Origin: an uncultured Gilliamella sp.
GTDB lineage: Bacteria > Pseudomonadota > Gammaproteobacteria > Enterobacterales > Orbaceae
Direction of reading: 5' to 3'
Assembly (NCBI GenBank): GCA_945271295.1
Contig: CALYPG010000029.1
Coordinates: 1 to 35,734, forward strand
DNA: 35,734 nucleotides
This document shows positions 27,156 to 35,734 of the stretch, in pieces. The translations under genes were made by a program, and so were the position numbers. Numbering within the stretch: the stretch's first letter is position 1; every line of letters starts with the position of its first letter. Below the pieces are notes generated by a model that saw only the letters and a program-made list of their open reading frames with translations, did not search any database and was not told the origin of the DNA.

Positions 27156-29510
27156 TTATTCAAATGTAGTTATATAAGGTAGTTTCCCAAAACTTAACAT
27201 TTTAGCTTTGGCATCTTGAGTTTTACCTAAACCTAATAGTTCAAAGTTAACTGAAAGTTTATTTTTGTATTTACTTACACGTGAGCCGATGTCCCAGTCT
27301 GTTAGTTTCCGGCCATATTGCACTGTTACTCCCCAACAACAATCACTATAGTGTAATCCTACAAAACTATCGGCCGTTTGTTTTAATTTAACATCATAAT
27401 AATAAGAACCTACTGCGCTGATTGTATTAGATAATGGCCATGCCATCATAACTCCTGCTTGTGAAATATCTTGTTTATAGGGATTATAGTACAAGTTTTT
27501 ATGTCTAATAGTATCAATATAACTATGATTTGCATAACGGTAAGAAAGTTGTGCTTTTTTTTCACTCGAAAGTCGGTATTCAATTGTGGTATTAGCTAAA
27601 GAAACCGTATTAATACGTGTATCATATTGCACGGCACCGCGAAAAATTAAATCATCATTTATTCGCCAAAAACTATTTGTAGCCCAAGTAATACTACCTG
27701 TATCAGAGTTTTTATCTAGCTCATTATTATGTTCACTGGTTTTGGATTTGCTAAAATAAGTAATTTGTCCGACTGAAAAATTAAATTTTTCTACTTTGTT
27801 ATTATCATAAAGTCGTGTTGTTATTCCGGTAGTTAGATTATTTGCCGAGGCAATGCGATCTAGCCCACTATAAGGCTGATCTCTAAATAGTCCAATATAA
27901 TCTGACTGTAGCAACGTTGAGTCATAGTTCCAAATATTTGATTGATTGCGATAGGGAATATATATATATTTCACTCGCGGTTCTAATGTTTGTGTATAAT
28001 TTTTAATTAAAGTAGTATCTCGCTCAAAAACAAGTTTGCCATCAATACTAAACTTGGGCATAAACCGATTAACATTTCTATCTAATTCGTTATCTTTTTT
28101 AATGTTAGTTTGATTATAATGCGTTGCCATAAAACTAGCTTCTGAGGCTAGTTTTGCCCAAGAGTTGTTTAGAGTATAGTTAAGTGTTGGTTCAAGATGA
28201 GCACGCCATGCTTTAGGTTTATTTTTGCCAGAAGTGGCATAATGAGATACTTGCGAAAATGTTTTAAATTTTAACGGACCTAAATCATAATTATAATAAT
28301 GCATATTTAATTGTGGTTGAGATTGGTAAAGTTTATCTTTCCCTTGAGCATACAATGGTTGAAAGTGACGATAGCCCAATGTAACATCCCAATTTTCATT
28401 ATTAAACCCGAGTTGATAAAACTGAGTTAAATACCCATCGGTTTCTGAAGCATACTTTGAATTTAAATCAGTTAAATATTGATTGTCGCTTATTCGGGTA
28501 GTATCAGCATAAAAACGCCAATTATAGTTAATTAACTCTTCATTTTTCCAATGAAATAACCAACGATGGTGATTATCATCATAATTATTACCGTTTAACT
28601 TTTTATCTCTATCTTCATTATATTTTGAATCATGTTGTAGCCAGTCAAAAGCTAATGTACCTAAGCCAATTTCATTTAAATAACGAAATTCAGTTTGTAA
28701 TTGTACGCCACGATGTTGCAATACTCTTGGTGTGATAGTAGCATCGTAATTAGGCGCAATGTTCCAATAAATAGGTAATAAAAAATCAATACCATCAATA
28801 CTATCGTAGCTAAAATTAGGCATTAATAAACCAGAACGGCGCTTATCACCAGTTGGTAATTGCAAATAAGGGGAATATAAAACCGGAACATTACCTAGAC
28901 GAAATACTGCATTCCAAACTTCAAGAAGTTGCTCGTCATTATCGTGTATTACTGTGGTTCCTTTAATATTCCAAGTATCATCATTTATTGGGCAAGATGT
29001 AAAACTACCATTTCTAAGAACAACGTAACGATTTTTTTCTAGTTTCGTTTCATCAGCATCACCATGCCCTAACCTATTAACTAGATGATATTCACTTGGA
29101 CTCATATTGGTATCATTATTATTAAGATTCATTGATGCCTTATTACCTTTCATCTGGATCATATTATCTTGATAAGTAATATTGCCTTCTAATGTTACAA
29201 TACGATTATTTTTGTCTTGAGAATCAATGGTTACTTTATTAGCTTGAATTGTTCGATTACCTTGTTCTATAAGTACGTTGCCTTGATAAATTGCGATATT
29301 AGGATAAATAGCTTCAAATTGGTTAGCTTCAGCTAAGACAGGCAAGGTGTTTATGTCACCATTAACCAATGATCGATTGAATCGAGGAACATTAATAAGA
29401 CACTGCGGATTATTGTTATTAAGGTTAGGTAAATTTATAGCGTAACTAGAACTGCTATACAACGCAAGTGTTAAAGAAGTTGCAATAAATGATGGCACTA
29501 ATTTTTTCAT
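27156..29510 (-). CDS. lptD: LPS-assembly protein LptD
   Basis: Outer-membrane barrel of the Lpt bridge that inserts lipopolysaccharide into the outer leaflet with LptE. A signal peptide (about residues 1-24) is followed by a jellyroll domain with OstA-type repeats (about 60-210) and a large 26-strand barrel. All four disulfide Cys are present at 37, 173, 724 and 725; the last three share E. coli numbering. 784 aa, the same length as E. coli. A TTG just before the ATG is not needed. Upstream on the minus strand a TATAAT (29553-29548) may be the promoter for lptD-surA-rsmA-apaH-sppA; no sigma-E type site was seen. Confidence 0.97.
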   Translation of the reverse strand: MKKLVPSFIATSLTLALYSSSSYAINLPNLNNNNPQCLINVPRFNRSLVNGDINTLPVLAEANQFEAIYPNIAIYQGNVLIEQGNRTIQANKVTIDSQDKNNRIVTLEGNITYQDNMIQMKGNKASMNLNNNDTNMSPSEYHLVNRLGHGDADETKLEKNRYVVLRNGSFTSCPINDDTWNIKGTTVIHDNDEQLLEVWNAVFRLGNVPVLYSPYLQLPTGDKRRSGLLMPNFSYDSIDGIDFLLPIYWNIAPNYDATITPRVLQHRGVQLQTEFRYLNEIGLGTLAFDWLQHDSKYNEDRDKKLNGNNYDDNHHRWLFHWKNEELINYNWRFYADTTRISDNQYLTDLNSKYASETDGYLTQFYQLGFNNENWDVTLGYRHFQPLYAQGKDKLYQSQPQLNMHYYNYDLGPLKFKTFSQVSHYATSGKNKPKAWRAHLEPTLNYTLNNSWAKLASEASFMATHYNQTNIKKDNELDRNVNRFMPKFSIDGKLVFERDTTLIKNYTQTLEPRVKYIYIPYRNQSNIWNYDSTLLQSDYIGLFRDQPYSGLDRIASANNLTTGITTRLYDNNKVEKFNFSVGQITYFSKSKTSEHNNELDKNSDTGSITWATNSFWRINDDLIFRGAVQYDTRINTVSLANTTIEYRLSSEKKAQLSYRYANHSYIDTIRHKNLYYNPYKQDISQAGVMMAWPLSNTISAVGSYYYDVKLKQTADSFVGLHYSDCCWGVTVQYGRKLTDWDIGSRVSKYKNKLSVNFELLGLGKTQDAKAKMLSFGKLPYITTFE

Positions 29511-29547
29511 CAATGTTCAAATGTAATCAAGATTATGTCATTAAGAT

Positions 29548-29576
29548 ATTATAACGATTATTTATAAAAGAGCGAA
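29548..29576 (-). promoter_or_regulatory. candidate promoter for the lptD-surA operon
   Basis: On the minus strand TATAAT occupies 29553-29548, about 38 bases before the lptD ATG. At 17 bases upstream is TTCGCT (29576-29571), only three of six matches to the -35 consensus. The -10 is good and the -35 weak. Confidence 0.35.
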
Positions 29577-29583
29577 CGAAAAA

Positions 29584-30918
29584 TTAACGTTTTACTCTAC
29601 GTCTGTTTGCTTTATTTAATTGTTTAACCATTACAATTCTTTTTTCGATAGGAGCATACTGAAATTCATCCCACCATTTGGTTAAATTTAACAATTCACC
29701 TTTCTCAATCGAAGCGCGCATTTCTAATAGATCAAAAGCTGCTCGAAATTTTGGATGTTCGATAATAGCAAAAGCGCGTTTACCTTCTCGTTTTTTCATA
29801 CGTAATTGTAGACGCCAAATATCACCCATTGTAGTTGTTAACCGTCTTGGTATTGCTAGAATACGACATTGTTCACTTAATAGATCATTAATTGTCATTG
29901 AAAATGAATCATAGAATTGTAAACCACTTTCCATACAAGTAAGTTGAGTTTGTTCGATGAGTGGATACCATAAAAATACTGCAAATAAAAAAGCTGGATT
30001 TACGCGCTGATTATTTGTAATTCGATAATCTGTATTTTTTAATACTTGTTCTATAATCCTCTCGAAGTTACTAGTATTGTTTGGGGTAAAAAAACGACCA
30101 ATATTAGGGAAAATTTGTTCAAAAAGATGAAATTCCCTTAGCAGAAAGTAGGTTTTATAACCATATCCAGTTTGTAGTAATTTTAGTGATTCATCAAAAA
30201 GACGGGCTGGAGGAATGTTCTTTAATAATGGTGCTAATGCTTTTATAGGCTCAGCAGTTGCTGTCTCAATTTTCATATTAAGCTTTGCTGCAAAGCGAAT
30301 CGTTCTTAACATCCTAACGGGATCTTCGCGGTAACGTGTTTGCGGATCACCTATTAACCGAATAATTCCTTTTTTTAAATCTTGTAGTCCTTGACAATAA
30401 TCACGTAAAGTAAAGTCTTTGACATCATAATAAAGTGCGTTGATAGTGAAATCACGACGCATAGCGTCTTGCTCTATAGTGCCGTAAACATTATCTCGTA
30501 ATAACATTCCCGATTGTGAGCGTTTACTAATATTGGTTTGGCTTTTTTGATCATCATGCTCACCACGGAAAGTTGCAACTTCAATAATTTCTTTGCCAAA
30601 CATAACATGTGCCAGGCGGAAGCGCCTTCCAACCAGCCGGCAATTACGAAAACTTGTTTGAACTTGTTCAGGTGTAGCATTGGTTGCAATATCAAAGTCT
30701 TTAGGCGTTTTACCTAATAAAAGATCTCGAATGCAACCACCTACTAAAAAAGCCTCGTACCCTTGTTTATTTAATCGATAAAGAACCTTTAAGGCATTTT
30801 CACTGATATCCTTGCGAGAAATATTGTGTTCATTGCGAGGAATGGAAACATAGCAAGCTTGTTGGTGTTCTTTTAAACGAAAAATTTTATGATAAAAGCG
30901 TGAAACTTGTTTGAAAAT
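29584..30918 (-). CDS. pcnB: poly(A) polymerase I, AUU start codon
   Basis: Adds 3' poly(A) tails that mark RNAs for decay and controls ColE1-type plasmid copy number. The nucleotidyltransferase motif is GG then KDFD (Asp74, Asp76). The head and neck regions match E. coli closely ([61 protein letters not shown]). There is no ATG or GTG before the conserved part. An ATT at 30918 lies six bases after GAGG (GAGGTG at 30928-30923), and translation from it gives [13 protein letters not shown], aligning one to one with E. coli MFTRVANFCRKVL. E. coli pcnB is reported to start at AUU. The alternative TTG at 30933 lacks a ribosome site. 444 aa against 465, the difference being mostly a shorter Arg-rich tail. 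folK does not follow; lptD does. Confidence 0.95.
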   Translation of the reverse strand: MFKQVSRFYHKIFRLKEHQQACYVSIPRNEHNISRKDISENALKVLYRLNKQGYEAFLVGGCIRDLLLGKTPKDFDIATNATPEQVQTSFRNCRLVGRRFRLAHVMFGKEIIEVATFRGEHDDQKSQTNISKRSQSGMLLRDNVYGTIEQDAMRRDFTINALYYDVKDFTLRDYCQGLQDLKKGIIRLIGDPQTRYREDPVRMLRTIRFAAKLNMKIETATAEPIKALAPLLKNIPPARLFDESLKLLQTGYGYKTYFLLREFHLFEQIFPNIGRFFTPNNTSNFERIIEQVLKNTDYRITNNQRVNPAFLFAVFLWYPLIEQTQLTCMESGLQFYDSFSMTINDLLSEQCRILAIPRRLTTTMGDIWRLQLRMKKREGKRAFAIIEHPKFRAAFDLLEMRASIEKGELLNLTKWWDEFQYAPIEKRIVMVKQLNKANRRRVKR

Positions 30919-30928
30919 AGCGCACCTC
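30916..30928 (-). promoter_or_regulatory. pcnB ribosome binding site and AUU initiation codon
   Basis: Minus-strand GAGGTG (30928-30923), spacer CGCT, then ATT (30918-30916). Strong Shine-Dalgarno at ideal distance from a non-canonical start. Such starts are discriminated against by initiation factor IF3, giving low and possibly IF3-responsive expression. Confidence 0.75.
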
Positions 30929-31354
30929 AGCAAGTATTATGAGCTAAATAGAAAAATATAGCGCGCGATTATAACGCAATTGTTATTAACTTTCCATGTT
31001 CTTTCTATGTTGCTGTTTTCAATAACCAAATAATTATTATTAAATAGTCAGAATAAAATATTCTATTTGCTTTTTTAAACATAATTAACAACAATAGAGT
31101 TTTCTATAGTACAATTAATAATATTATATCATCATGAAGTAACATATTAGTCTTACCCGTATTTATGTGATATCAGCGGGATAATTGCTTTGTAATAAAC
31201 CTATATTCAATTACTTCTTTTTATATTAATTACAGGAACATTAACATATAAAATATGGTGAAATAATTTTTGATTATATGTTTTTAGTCTTAGTTATTAC
31301 AAATTGAAGTAAATTAGATATATATCTTTTAACTGATAACTTATTGGGGATATT
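30919..31354. other. 436-base divergent pcnB-oxyR intergenic region
   Basis: Longest non-coding stretch of the window, very AT-rich. It holds the pcnB leader and promoter at the left. A plus-strand hairpin with AAATAG / CTATTT arms (31042-31068) is followed by a T6 run. A CCCG/CGGG stem with a 17-base inner segment is at 31156-31180, and a 12-base palindrome AGATATATATCT (31316-31327) lies 28 bases before the oxyR ATG, where OxyR autoregulation would be expected. In E. coli the sRNA oxyS diverges from oxyR; here I see no sequence I can identify as OxyS. No open frame of note. Confidence 0.6.
30968..30996 (-). promoter_or_regulatory. sigma-70 promoter candidate for pcnB
   Basis: Minus strand: TGGAAA (30996-30991, four of six), 17-base spacer, TATAAT (30973-30968). 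A start point near 30961 would give a leader of about 43 bases ahead of the AUU codon. Confidence 0.5.
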
Positions 31355-32287
31355 ATGAATATTCGTGATTTGGAATATTTTGTTTCGTTAGCTGAATTTC
31401 GTCACTTTCGTAAAGCAGCTGATGCATGTAACGTAAGTCAACCAACATTAAGTGGGCAAATCAGAAAACTAGAAGATGAATTAGGCGTAATGCTATTAGA
31501 ACGAACTAGTCGAAAAGTATTATTTACTCAAACTGGGATGATGTTAGTAGAACAAGCAAAAGAAATTTTGCGTAATATTCAGATCTTAAAAGAGATGGCT
31601 AGTCGTCAAGGTGAAGAGATGTCAGGGCCTATGCATATCGGATTAATTCCCACTATAGCCCCTTACCTATTACCTCATGTTATTACAGTGTTACATGAAT
31701 CTTTTCCTCAATTAGAACTTTATTTACATGAAGCCCAAACAGCTAGTATCGTTTCTCAACTTGAAAGTGGTAAACTTGATTGTGCAATTATTGCTCAAGT
31801 TAAAGAAACAGCACAATTTATTGAATTGCCTTTATTTAACGAACCAATGCTTTTAGCGGTTCCTGCAAATAATGAGTTAGCTAGTAATATGACAGTTAAA
31901 CTCTCTAGTTTAAAGGGCGAAAAATTGCTTATGCTAGAAGATGGCCATTGTCTACGTGATCATGCTATGGGATATTGTTTTCAAGTTGGCATTGATGAAG
32001 ATAAGCAATTTAAAGCCACTAGTCTTGAAACACTACGAAGTATGATATCAGCAGGGCGGGGAATTACTTTATTTCCTGAGTTAGCCGCACCTAATGAGCG
32101 TACTCGCGATAACATTTGTTATATCCCTTGTACTGATCCTGTGCCTGTTCGTAGTATTGCACTTATTTATCGTCCCGGTTCTCCATTACGTTCTCGCTAT
32201 GAAACGATTGCAAAAACCATTCGAGAGCATATGCCTAACGTATTTAAAGATAAAGAGCAGTCGCTTAAAGCTAAAGCTATAGACTAG
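31355..32287 (+). CDS. oxyR: hydrogen-peroxide-sensing LysR-type regulator OxyR
   Basis: Peroxide sensor that turns on catalase, Ahp and related genes when Cys199 and Cys208 form a disulfide. Both Cys are present at exactly 199 and 208 (GHCLRDHAMGYCF). The N-terminal winged helix-turn-helix is residues 1-60 (FRKAADACNVSQPTLSGQIR) and a linker and two-lobed effector domain follow. 310 aa against 305. fabR follows by 43 bases; in E. coli the soluble transhydrogenase gene sthA lies between the two. A palindrome upstream (31316-31327) could be an autoregulatory site. Confidence 0.98.
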   Translation: MNIRDLEYFVSLAEFRHFRKAADACNVSQPTLSGQIRKLEDELGVMLLERTSRKVLFTQTGMMLVEQAKEILRNIQILKEMASRQGEEMSGPMHIGLIPTIAPYLLPHVITVLHESFPQLELYLHEAQTASIVSQLESGKLDCAIIAQVKETAQFIELPLFNEPMLLAVPANNELASNMTVKLSSLKGEKLLMLEDGHCLRDHAMGYCFQVGIDEDKQFKATSLETLRSMISAGRGITLFPELAAPNERTRDNICYIPCTDPVPVRSIALIYRPGSPLRSRYETIAKTIREHMPNVFKDKEQSLKAKAID

Positions 32288-32330
32288 ATGACAAATACAG
32301 AGATTAATATATAAAAGCTAAGATGAGAAA

Positions 32331-32975
32331 ATGAAAAATATCAAAACTGGTGGTGTCCGTGCTTTGCAAAAAGAAAAAACACGTCGAAGTTTGATTGATG
32401 CAGCTTTTAATCAACTTAATGCAGAACAAGGTTTTGCCAGTCTAAGTTTGCGTGAAGTCGCTCGTGAAGCTGGTATTGCGGCGACCTCCTTTTATCGTCA
32501 CTTTCGTGATATGGATGAACTCGGTTTAGCCATGGTTGATGAAAGTGGTCTAACGCTTCGTCAATTATTACGACAAGCTCGTAAACGGATTGAAAAAGGT
32601 GGTAGTGTTTTACAAACTTCGGTGACGACCTTCATTGAGTTTATTGATAACAATCCTAAAATATTCTTGCTGTTATTACGCGAAAAAGCTGGAACTTCGT
32701 CTGCTTTTCGTTCTGCTATTGCGCGCGAGATTCAACATTTTATTGTTGAACTTGTTGATTACTTAAATAATGCTAATGGTATGCCTCATCATTATAATGA
32801 GGCTCAAGCGGAGGCAATGGTTACCATTGCTTTTAATGCTGGAGCAGAAGCAATCGATTTTGATGAGGTAAAACGTCAAAAATTAATTGAAGATCTCATT
32901 TTTCAGTTGCGAATGGTATCTAGGGGTGCTTATTATCTTTATCATAAAGAAAAAATAAAAGTCGAAAATCATTAA
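32331..32975 (+). CDS. fabR: TetR-family unsaturated fatty acid repressor FabR
   Basis: Represses fabA and fabB in response to the ratio of unsaturated to saturated acyl thioesters, setting membrane fluidity. The N-terminal helix-turn-helix (about residues 18-65, [20 protein letters not shown]) is almost identical to E. coli FabR. The ligand domain keeps [30 protein letters not shown] and LQ/LRM blocks. 214 aa against 215, starting at the ATG with GATGAGAAA upstream. Close behind oxyR and possibly co-transcribed. A 14-base palindrome lies 18 bases after its stop. Confidence 0.96.
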   Translation: MKNIKTGGVRALQKEKTRRSLIDAAFNQLNAEQGFASLSLREVAREAGIAATSFYRHFRDMDELGLAMVDESGLTLRQLLRQARKRIEKGGSVLQTSVTTFIEFIDNNPKIFLLLLREKAGTSSAFRSAIAREIQHFIVELVDYLNNANGMPHHYNEAQAEAMVTIAFNAGAEAIDFDEVKRQKLIEDLIFQLRMVSRGAYYLYHKEKIKVENH

Positions 32976-32992
32976 TTCTAACTTTCATATTA

Positions 32993-33006
32993 ATACGTAA
33001 ACGTAT
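32993..33006. promoter_or_regulatory. palindromic operator-like site ATACGTAAACGTAT
   Basis: ATACGT AA ACGTAT, two 6-base arms around AA, located between fabR and the hydrolase gene. No T-run follows, so it is not a terminator. It could be an operator for the downstream gene; which regulator binds is unknown. Confidence 0.3.
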
Positions 33007-33155
33007 AGTTAACCTGAAACATCTTTACAAATTTTAGCTTTATATACTTTATTTATTTATCTGGTGTTATTTGTTCAAAATAACTGCTATTCTTATTTTT
33101 ACAAATTTCTTTAAATATTCGGATTGAAGTTTTTGTTTAAAACGGAATTAACTAT

Positions 33156-34193
33156 ATGCTTAAATTTAATCATTTATTTAATACATTAGTCTTACTTTTC
33201 CCCCTTTTCACTTATGCATCCTTTAATGTTGGTTTTAAGCAAATTAATTTAGATAAAGAAGGAAGTCGACCTTTAAATATTGCAGTGTGGTATCCAGCAA
33301 AAAATAGTGGAGAAACAATAGCTATTGGTGATAATACCGTTTTTTATGGCTCCAGAGTAATACCTAATGGCAAACCTTTGCTAAGTAATAATAAATATCC
33401 ATTAATCGTATTTTCTCATGGTTATGGTGGTAGCTGGCATAATTTGAGTTGGTTAGCTTATGAATTAACCGGTCAAGGTTATATTGTGGTTGCGCCAAAT
33501 CATCCTGGTACAACCATTTTAAATCGAGATATCAAACAATCTGTTCAGTTATGGCAACGCCCACGAGATTTAAGTAGAACTATTGATGCTATAAGTATAG
33601 ATGAAGATTTAGCCAGTTTTATAGATATGAATAAGATCTCGGCCATAGGGCATTCTTTGGGTGGATGGACAGTTATCGCACTTGCTGGTGGTCGATTTAA
33701 TACTGCGTTATTTAAACAAGATTGTATGACTCATTCGAATTTAAAGGCATGTGAGTTAGTATCAGATCTTGGACTGGATAACCCTGAATTAAATAACAGT
33801 ATGAAAGATCCACGCATAAAAGCGTTTATTACTTTAGATACTGGCTTAGCAAGAGGATTTACACCTCAAAGTTTGAAAAATATGAATATTCCTTCTCTAG
33901 TTATTGGTGCAGGAATTGATGTTGGCGATATGGCTGTTGAGCTTGAATCTGGCTATTTACAACAATTTCTTACCAAAAGTTTATCCACTTATATTGTAAT
34001 TCCTGACGCAATGCATTTTAGTTTTATGCAAGTTTGTAAGGTTGGTGCAGTCGATTTATTAAATAAAGAAAGTGAAGGAGAAGGGATTATTTGCCAAGAT
34101 GGTGGTACTCGTGAAAGGACGGAAATTCATCGAGAGCTCAGTTATCTTATCACTGGTTTTTTGTCTAAAATATTTTTGAATACTGCTGATTAG
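33156..34193 (+). CDS. secreted alpha/beta-fold hydrolase, PAF-acetylhydrolase/dienelactone-hydrolase-like
   Basis: Predicted periplasmic or secreted esterase. Signal peptide about residues 1-21 (LFNTLVLLFPLFTYAS). The core has an oxyanion-type HGYGG at 88-92, the nucleophile elbow GHSLGG with Ser167, a probable acid in GAGIDVGD (Asp255), and the catalytic His in DAMHFSF (His287). The N-terminal part (VGFKQINLDKEGSRPLNIAVWYPA) is typical of the predicted dienelactone hydrolase/PAF-AH group. Four Cys (190, 199, 294, 313) in the mature chain may form disulfides. I do not recognise a named orthologue, and E. coli has nothing equivalent here. CGGA precedes the ATG by about 11 bases. Substrate unknown; lipid or ester cleavage is inference. 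Confidence 0.75.
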   Translation: MLKFNHLFNTLVLLFPLFTYASFNVGFKQINLDKEGSRPLNIAVWYPAKNSGETIAIGDNTVFYGSRVIPNGKPLLSNNKYPLIVFSHGYGGSWHNLSWLAYELTGQGYIVVAPNHPGTTILNRDIKQSVQLWQRPRDLSRTIDAISIDEDLASFIDMNKISAIGHSLGGWTVIALAGGRFNTALFKQDCMTHSNLKACELVSDLGLDNPELNNSMKDPRIKAFITLDTGLARGFTPQSLKNMNIPSLVIGAGIDVGDMAVELESGYLQQFLTKSLSTYIVIPDAMHFSFMQVCKVGAVDLLNKESEGEGIICQDGGTRERTEIHRELSYLITGFLSKIFLNTAD

Positions 34194-34204
34194 TGTTTTA
34201 AAAG

Positions 34205-34237
34205 TTACTGCGGCTTTGCCGCAGTAATATTTTGTTT
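34205..34237. terminator. bidirectional terminator between hydrolase and pntB
   Basis: TTACTGCGGC TTT GCCGCAGTAA: a perfect 10-base stem with a 3-base loop, followed on plus by TATTTTGTTT and on minus by CTTTTAAAAC. It serves both convergent genes. Confidence 0.9.
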
Positions 34238-34249
34238 GCATATAGCCTA

Positions 34250-35638
34250 TTATAAGTTTTGTAATACTTTTTCAACACTATCTTTAGCATCACCAAATAG
34301 CATATAACTATTTTCTTTAAAGAATAGTGGATTTTGTACACCAGCATAACCAGTATTCATTGATCGTTTAGAAATAATAACCGTTTTTGCTTTCCAAACT
34401 TCAAGAACTGGCATCCCCGCAATAGGACTACTTGGATCTTCTTCAGCAGCTGGGTTTACGGTATCATTGGCTCCAATCACCCAAACAACATCAGTATCAG
34501 GGAAGTCATCATTAATTTCATCCATTTCAAGTACGATATCATATGGTACTTTTGCTTCAGCTAATAATACATTCATATGTCCCGGTAAACGTCCAGCAAC
34601 TGGATGAATACCAAATCTTACTTCAATATCCATAGCACGAAGTTTTTCAGTAATATTGCTAACCGCGCCTTGTGCTTGTGCTACCGCCATTCCGTAACCA
34701 GGAACGATAATAACAGAACGCGCTTCTTTTAATGTTTGAGCAACTTCAGCTGGTTGCATTTCGCGATATTCGCCTTGTTCTTGATCAGAAGAACCTGTGG
34801 TGCTGCCATCACTACCAAACCCGCCCGCAATCACACTAATAAAGGAACGATTCATTGCCTTACACATAATATAAGAAAGAATAGCGCCTGATGAACCAAC
34901 TAATGCACCAGTAACAATTAATAGATCATTGCCTAACATAAATCCTGCTGCCGCAGCGGCCCAACCAGAATAAGAGTTAAGCATTGAAATAACCACTGGC
35001 ATATCAGCACCGCCAATTGATGCCACTAAATGGAAGCCAAAAACTAATGCAATTATGGTCATGGCTAGTAAGCTAATAGTAGCGCCAGCTCCTGATTGAA
35101 CATTAACAAAAGTAAACATTAGTATTACAGAAACGGCAATAGCTACTAAATTCCAGTAATGTTTGTGAGGAATTGATAATGGTTTTGAACTTATACGACC
35201 ATTTAATTTACCAAAAGCTACTATAGATCCAGAGAAGGTTACAGCACCGATAAATATTCCCACAAAAATTTCGACTAAATGTACAGTAAGTTCGTTAGAT
35301 GAGAACAAGAACATCTTTGAATCTAAAAAGCTATTGAAACCTACTAGTACTGCAGCCATACCCACAAAACTATGAAGTAATGCGACTAATTCTGGCATTT
35401 GAGTCATTTCAACTTTTTTAGCTAGGTATAAACCAATAGCCGCACCAATAATCATTGCAATGATAATCCAGTGTAGACCACCTTTAATGCTTGCAATTGC
35501 AGCAATAAGTGCAATTGCCATACCGATCATGCCGTATATATTACCTGATTTTGCTGATTCTTGATTAGAAAGCCCACGTAGACTGAAAATAAAAAGTAAT
35601 GCTGCAATGACATAAGCTGCTTGAATAATTCCATTCAT
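34250..35638 (-). CDS. pntB: NAD(P) transhydrogenase subunit beta
   Basis: Membrane and NADP(H)-binding subunit of the proton-translocating transhydrogenase, which uses proton motive force to make NADPH from NADH. Nine or so hydrophobic helices fill residues 1-265 ([65 protein letters not shown]). The Rossmann-type domain III (about 290-462) has [44 protein letters not shown] and the terminal [16 protein letters not shown]. 462 aa, the same as E. coli. AGGAGA lies nine bases before the ATG. It follows pntA by 16 bases in one operon. Confidence 0.98.
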   Translation of the reverse strand: MNGIIQAAYVIAALLFIFSLRGLSNQESAKSGNIYGMIGMAIALIAAIASIKGGLHWIIIAMIIGAAIGLYLAKKVEMTQMPELVALLHSFVGMAAVLVGFNSFLDSKMFLFSSNELTVHLVEIFVGIFIGAVTFSGSIVAFGKLNGRISSKPLSIPHKHYWNLVAIAVSVILMFTFVNVQSGAGATISLLAMTIIALVFGFHLVASIGGADMPVVISMLNSYSGWAAAAAGFMLGNDLLIVTGALVGSSGAILSYIMCKAMNRSFISVIAGGFGSDGSTTGSSDQEQGEYREMQPAEVAQTLKEARSVIIVPGYGMAVAQAQGAVSNITEKLRAMDIEVRFGIHPVAGRLPGHMNVLLAEAKVPYDIVLEMDEINDDFPDTDVVWVIGANDTVNPAAEEDPSSPIAGMPVLEVWKAKTVIISKRSMNTGYAGVQNPLFFKENSYMLFGDAKDSVEKVLQNL

Positions 35639-35654
35639 TATTTATGCTCTCCTA

Positions 35655-35734
35655 TTACTTATCACGTTGGAACATTTTCAGCATTCTTTGGGTAACAAAG
35701 AATCCACCAAAAATATTGATACTAGCAATCAAAA
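35655..35734 (-). CDS. pntA: NAD(P) transhydrogenase subunit alpha (C-terminal 25 residues only)
   Basis: Minus-strand reading from the window edge gives LIASINIFGGFFVTQRMLKM, then FQRDK and a stop at 35657-35655. This matches the last residues of E. coli PntA (NIFGGFTVTQRMLKMF). The rest lies beyond the window. The next gene, pntB, starts 16 bases on. Confidence 0.93.
   Translation of the reverse strand, partial: LIASINIFGGFFVTQRMLKMFQRDK

Noticed and set aside
31094-31107. ATAG AGTTTT CTAT, resembling an OxyR half-site
   Set aside because: Spacing is 6 bases where the OxyR motif has 7, and no second half-site lies at the required distance; about 250 bases from the oxyR start.
31316-31327. 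AGATATATATCT palindrome as the OxyR autoregulatory site
   Set aside because: Position is attractive, but a TA-repeat palindrome is likely by chance in such AT-rich DNA and it does not match the OxyR consensus. Kept only as a note in the intergenic entry.
1-35734. Mobile elements, CRISPR, tRNA/rRNA, defence or secondary-metabolite genes
   Set aside because: Every gap was read. All are short and hold only promoters, hairpins or nothing; no transposase, integrase, direct-repeat array or cloverleaf was seen.

Overview
The window is a stretch of AT-rich chromosome from a gammaproteobacterium. Nearly every gene is a close, full-length relative of an Escherichia coli housekeeping gene, but gene order is rearranged and base composition is far more AT-rich. 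The E. coli-like CRP, OxyR and FabR, AT-biased codon use, short intergenic spaces and lack of Pasteurellaceae-type uptake repeats fit an Orbaceae-like (Gilliamella/Frischella/Orbus) gut symbiont best. That assignment is inference; no rRNA gene is present to confirm it.

Layout. (1) 1-413: 3' part of crp. (2) 476-7363 (+): envelope operon uppS-cdsA-rseP-bamA-skp-lpxD. (3) 7487-15855 (+): protein quality-control block tig, clpP-clpX, lon, ppiD and a ComEA-like gene. (4) 15896-18064 (-): priA. (5) 18318-20268 (+): moaC-moaD-moaE-ybhL. (6) 20449-22284 (+): a YejM/PbgA/LapC-type inner-membrane sulfatase-fold protein. (7) 22297-30918 (-): sppA, apaH, rsmA, surA, lptD, pcnB (transcribed pcnB to sppA). 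(8) 31355-34193 (+): oxyR, fabR and a secreted alpha/beta hydrolase. (9) 34250-35734 (-): pntB and the 3' end of pntA.

How the genes work together. The dominant theme is building and policing the Gram-negative envelope. UppS and CdsA make lipid-carrier and phospholipid precursors, LpxD makes lipid A, and LptD inserts LPS. BamA folds outer-membrane proteins delivered by Skp, SurA and PpiD. RseP (and SppA) are membrane proteases, YejM senses or controls LPS supply, and Tig, ClpXP and Lon cover the cytoplasm. OxyR, FabR and PntAB add redox and membrane-lipid control.

I found no mobile element, CRISPR array, tRNA, prophage, defence or biosynthetic cluster, and I do not think the window holds an undescribed multi-gene system. 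The most interesting points are smaller: pcnB apparently starts at an AUU codon, as in E. coli; Lon has an extra Lys-rich tail that begins at an A8 run where slippage in either direction meets an early stop; lon has a sigma-32-like promoter; a hairpin lies just ahead of clpP; and several neighbours expected from E. coli are missing (hupB, apaG, pdxA, moaA/moaB, sthA, fabZ-lpxA-lpxB).
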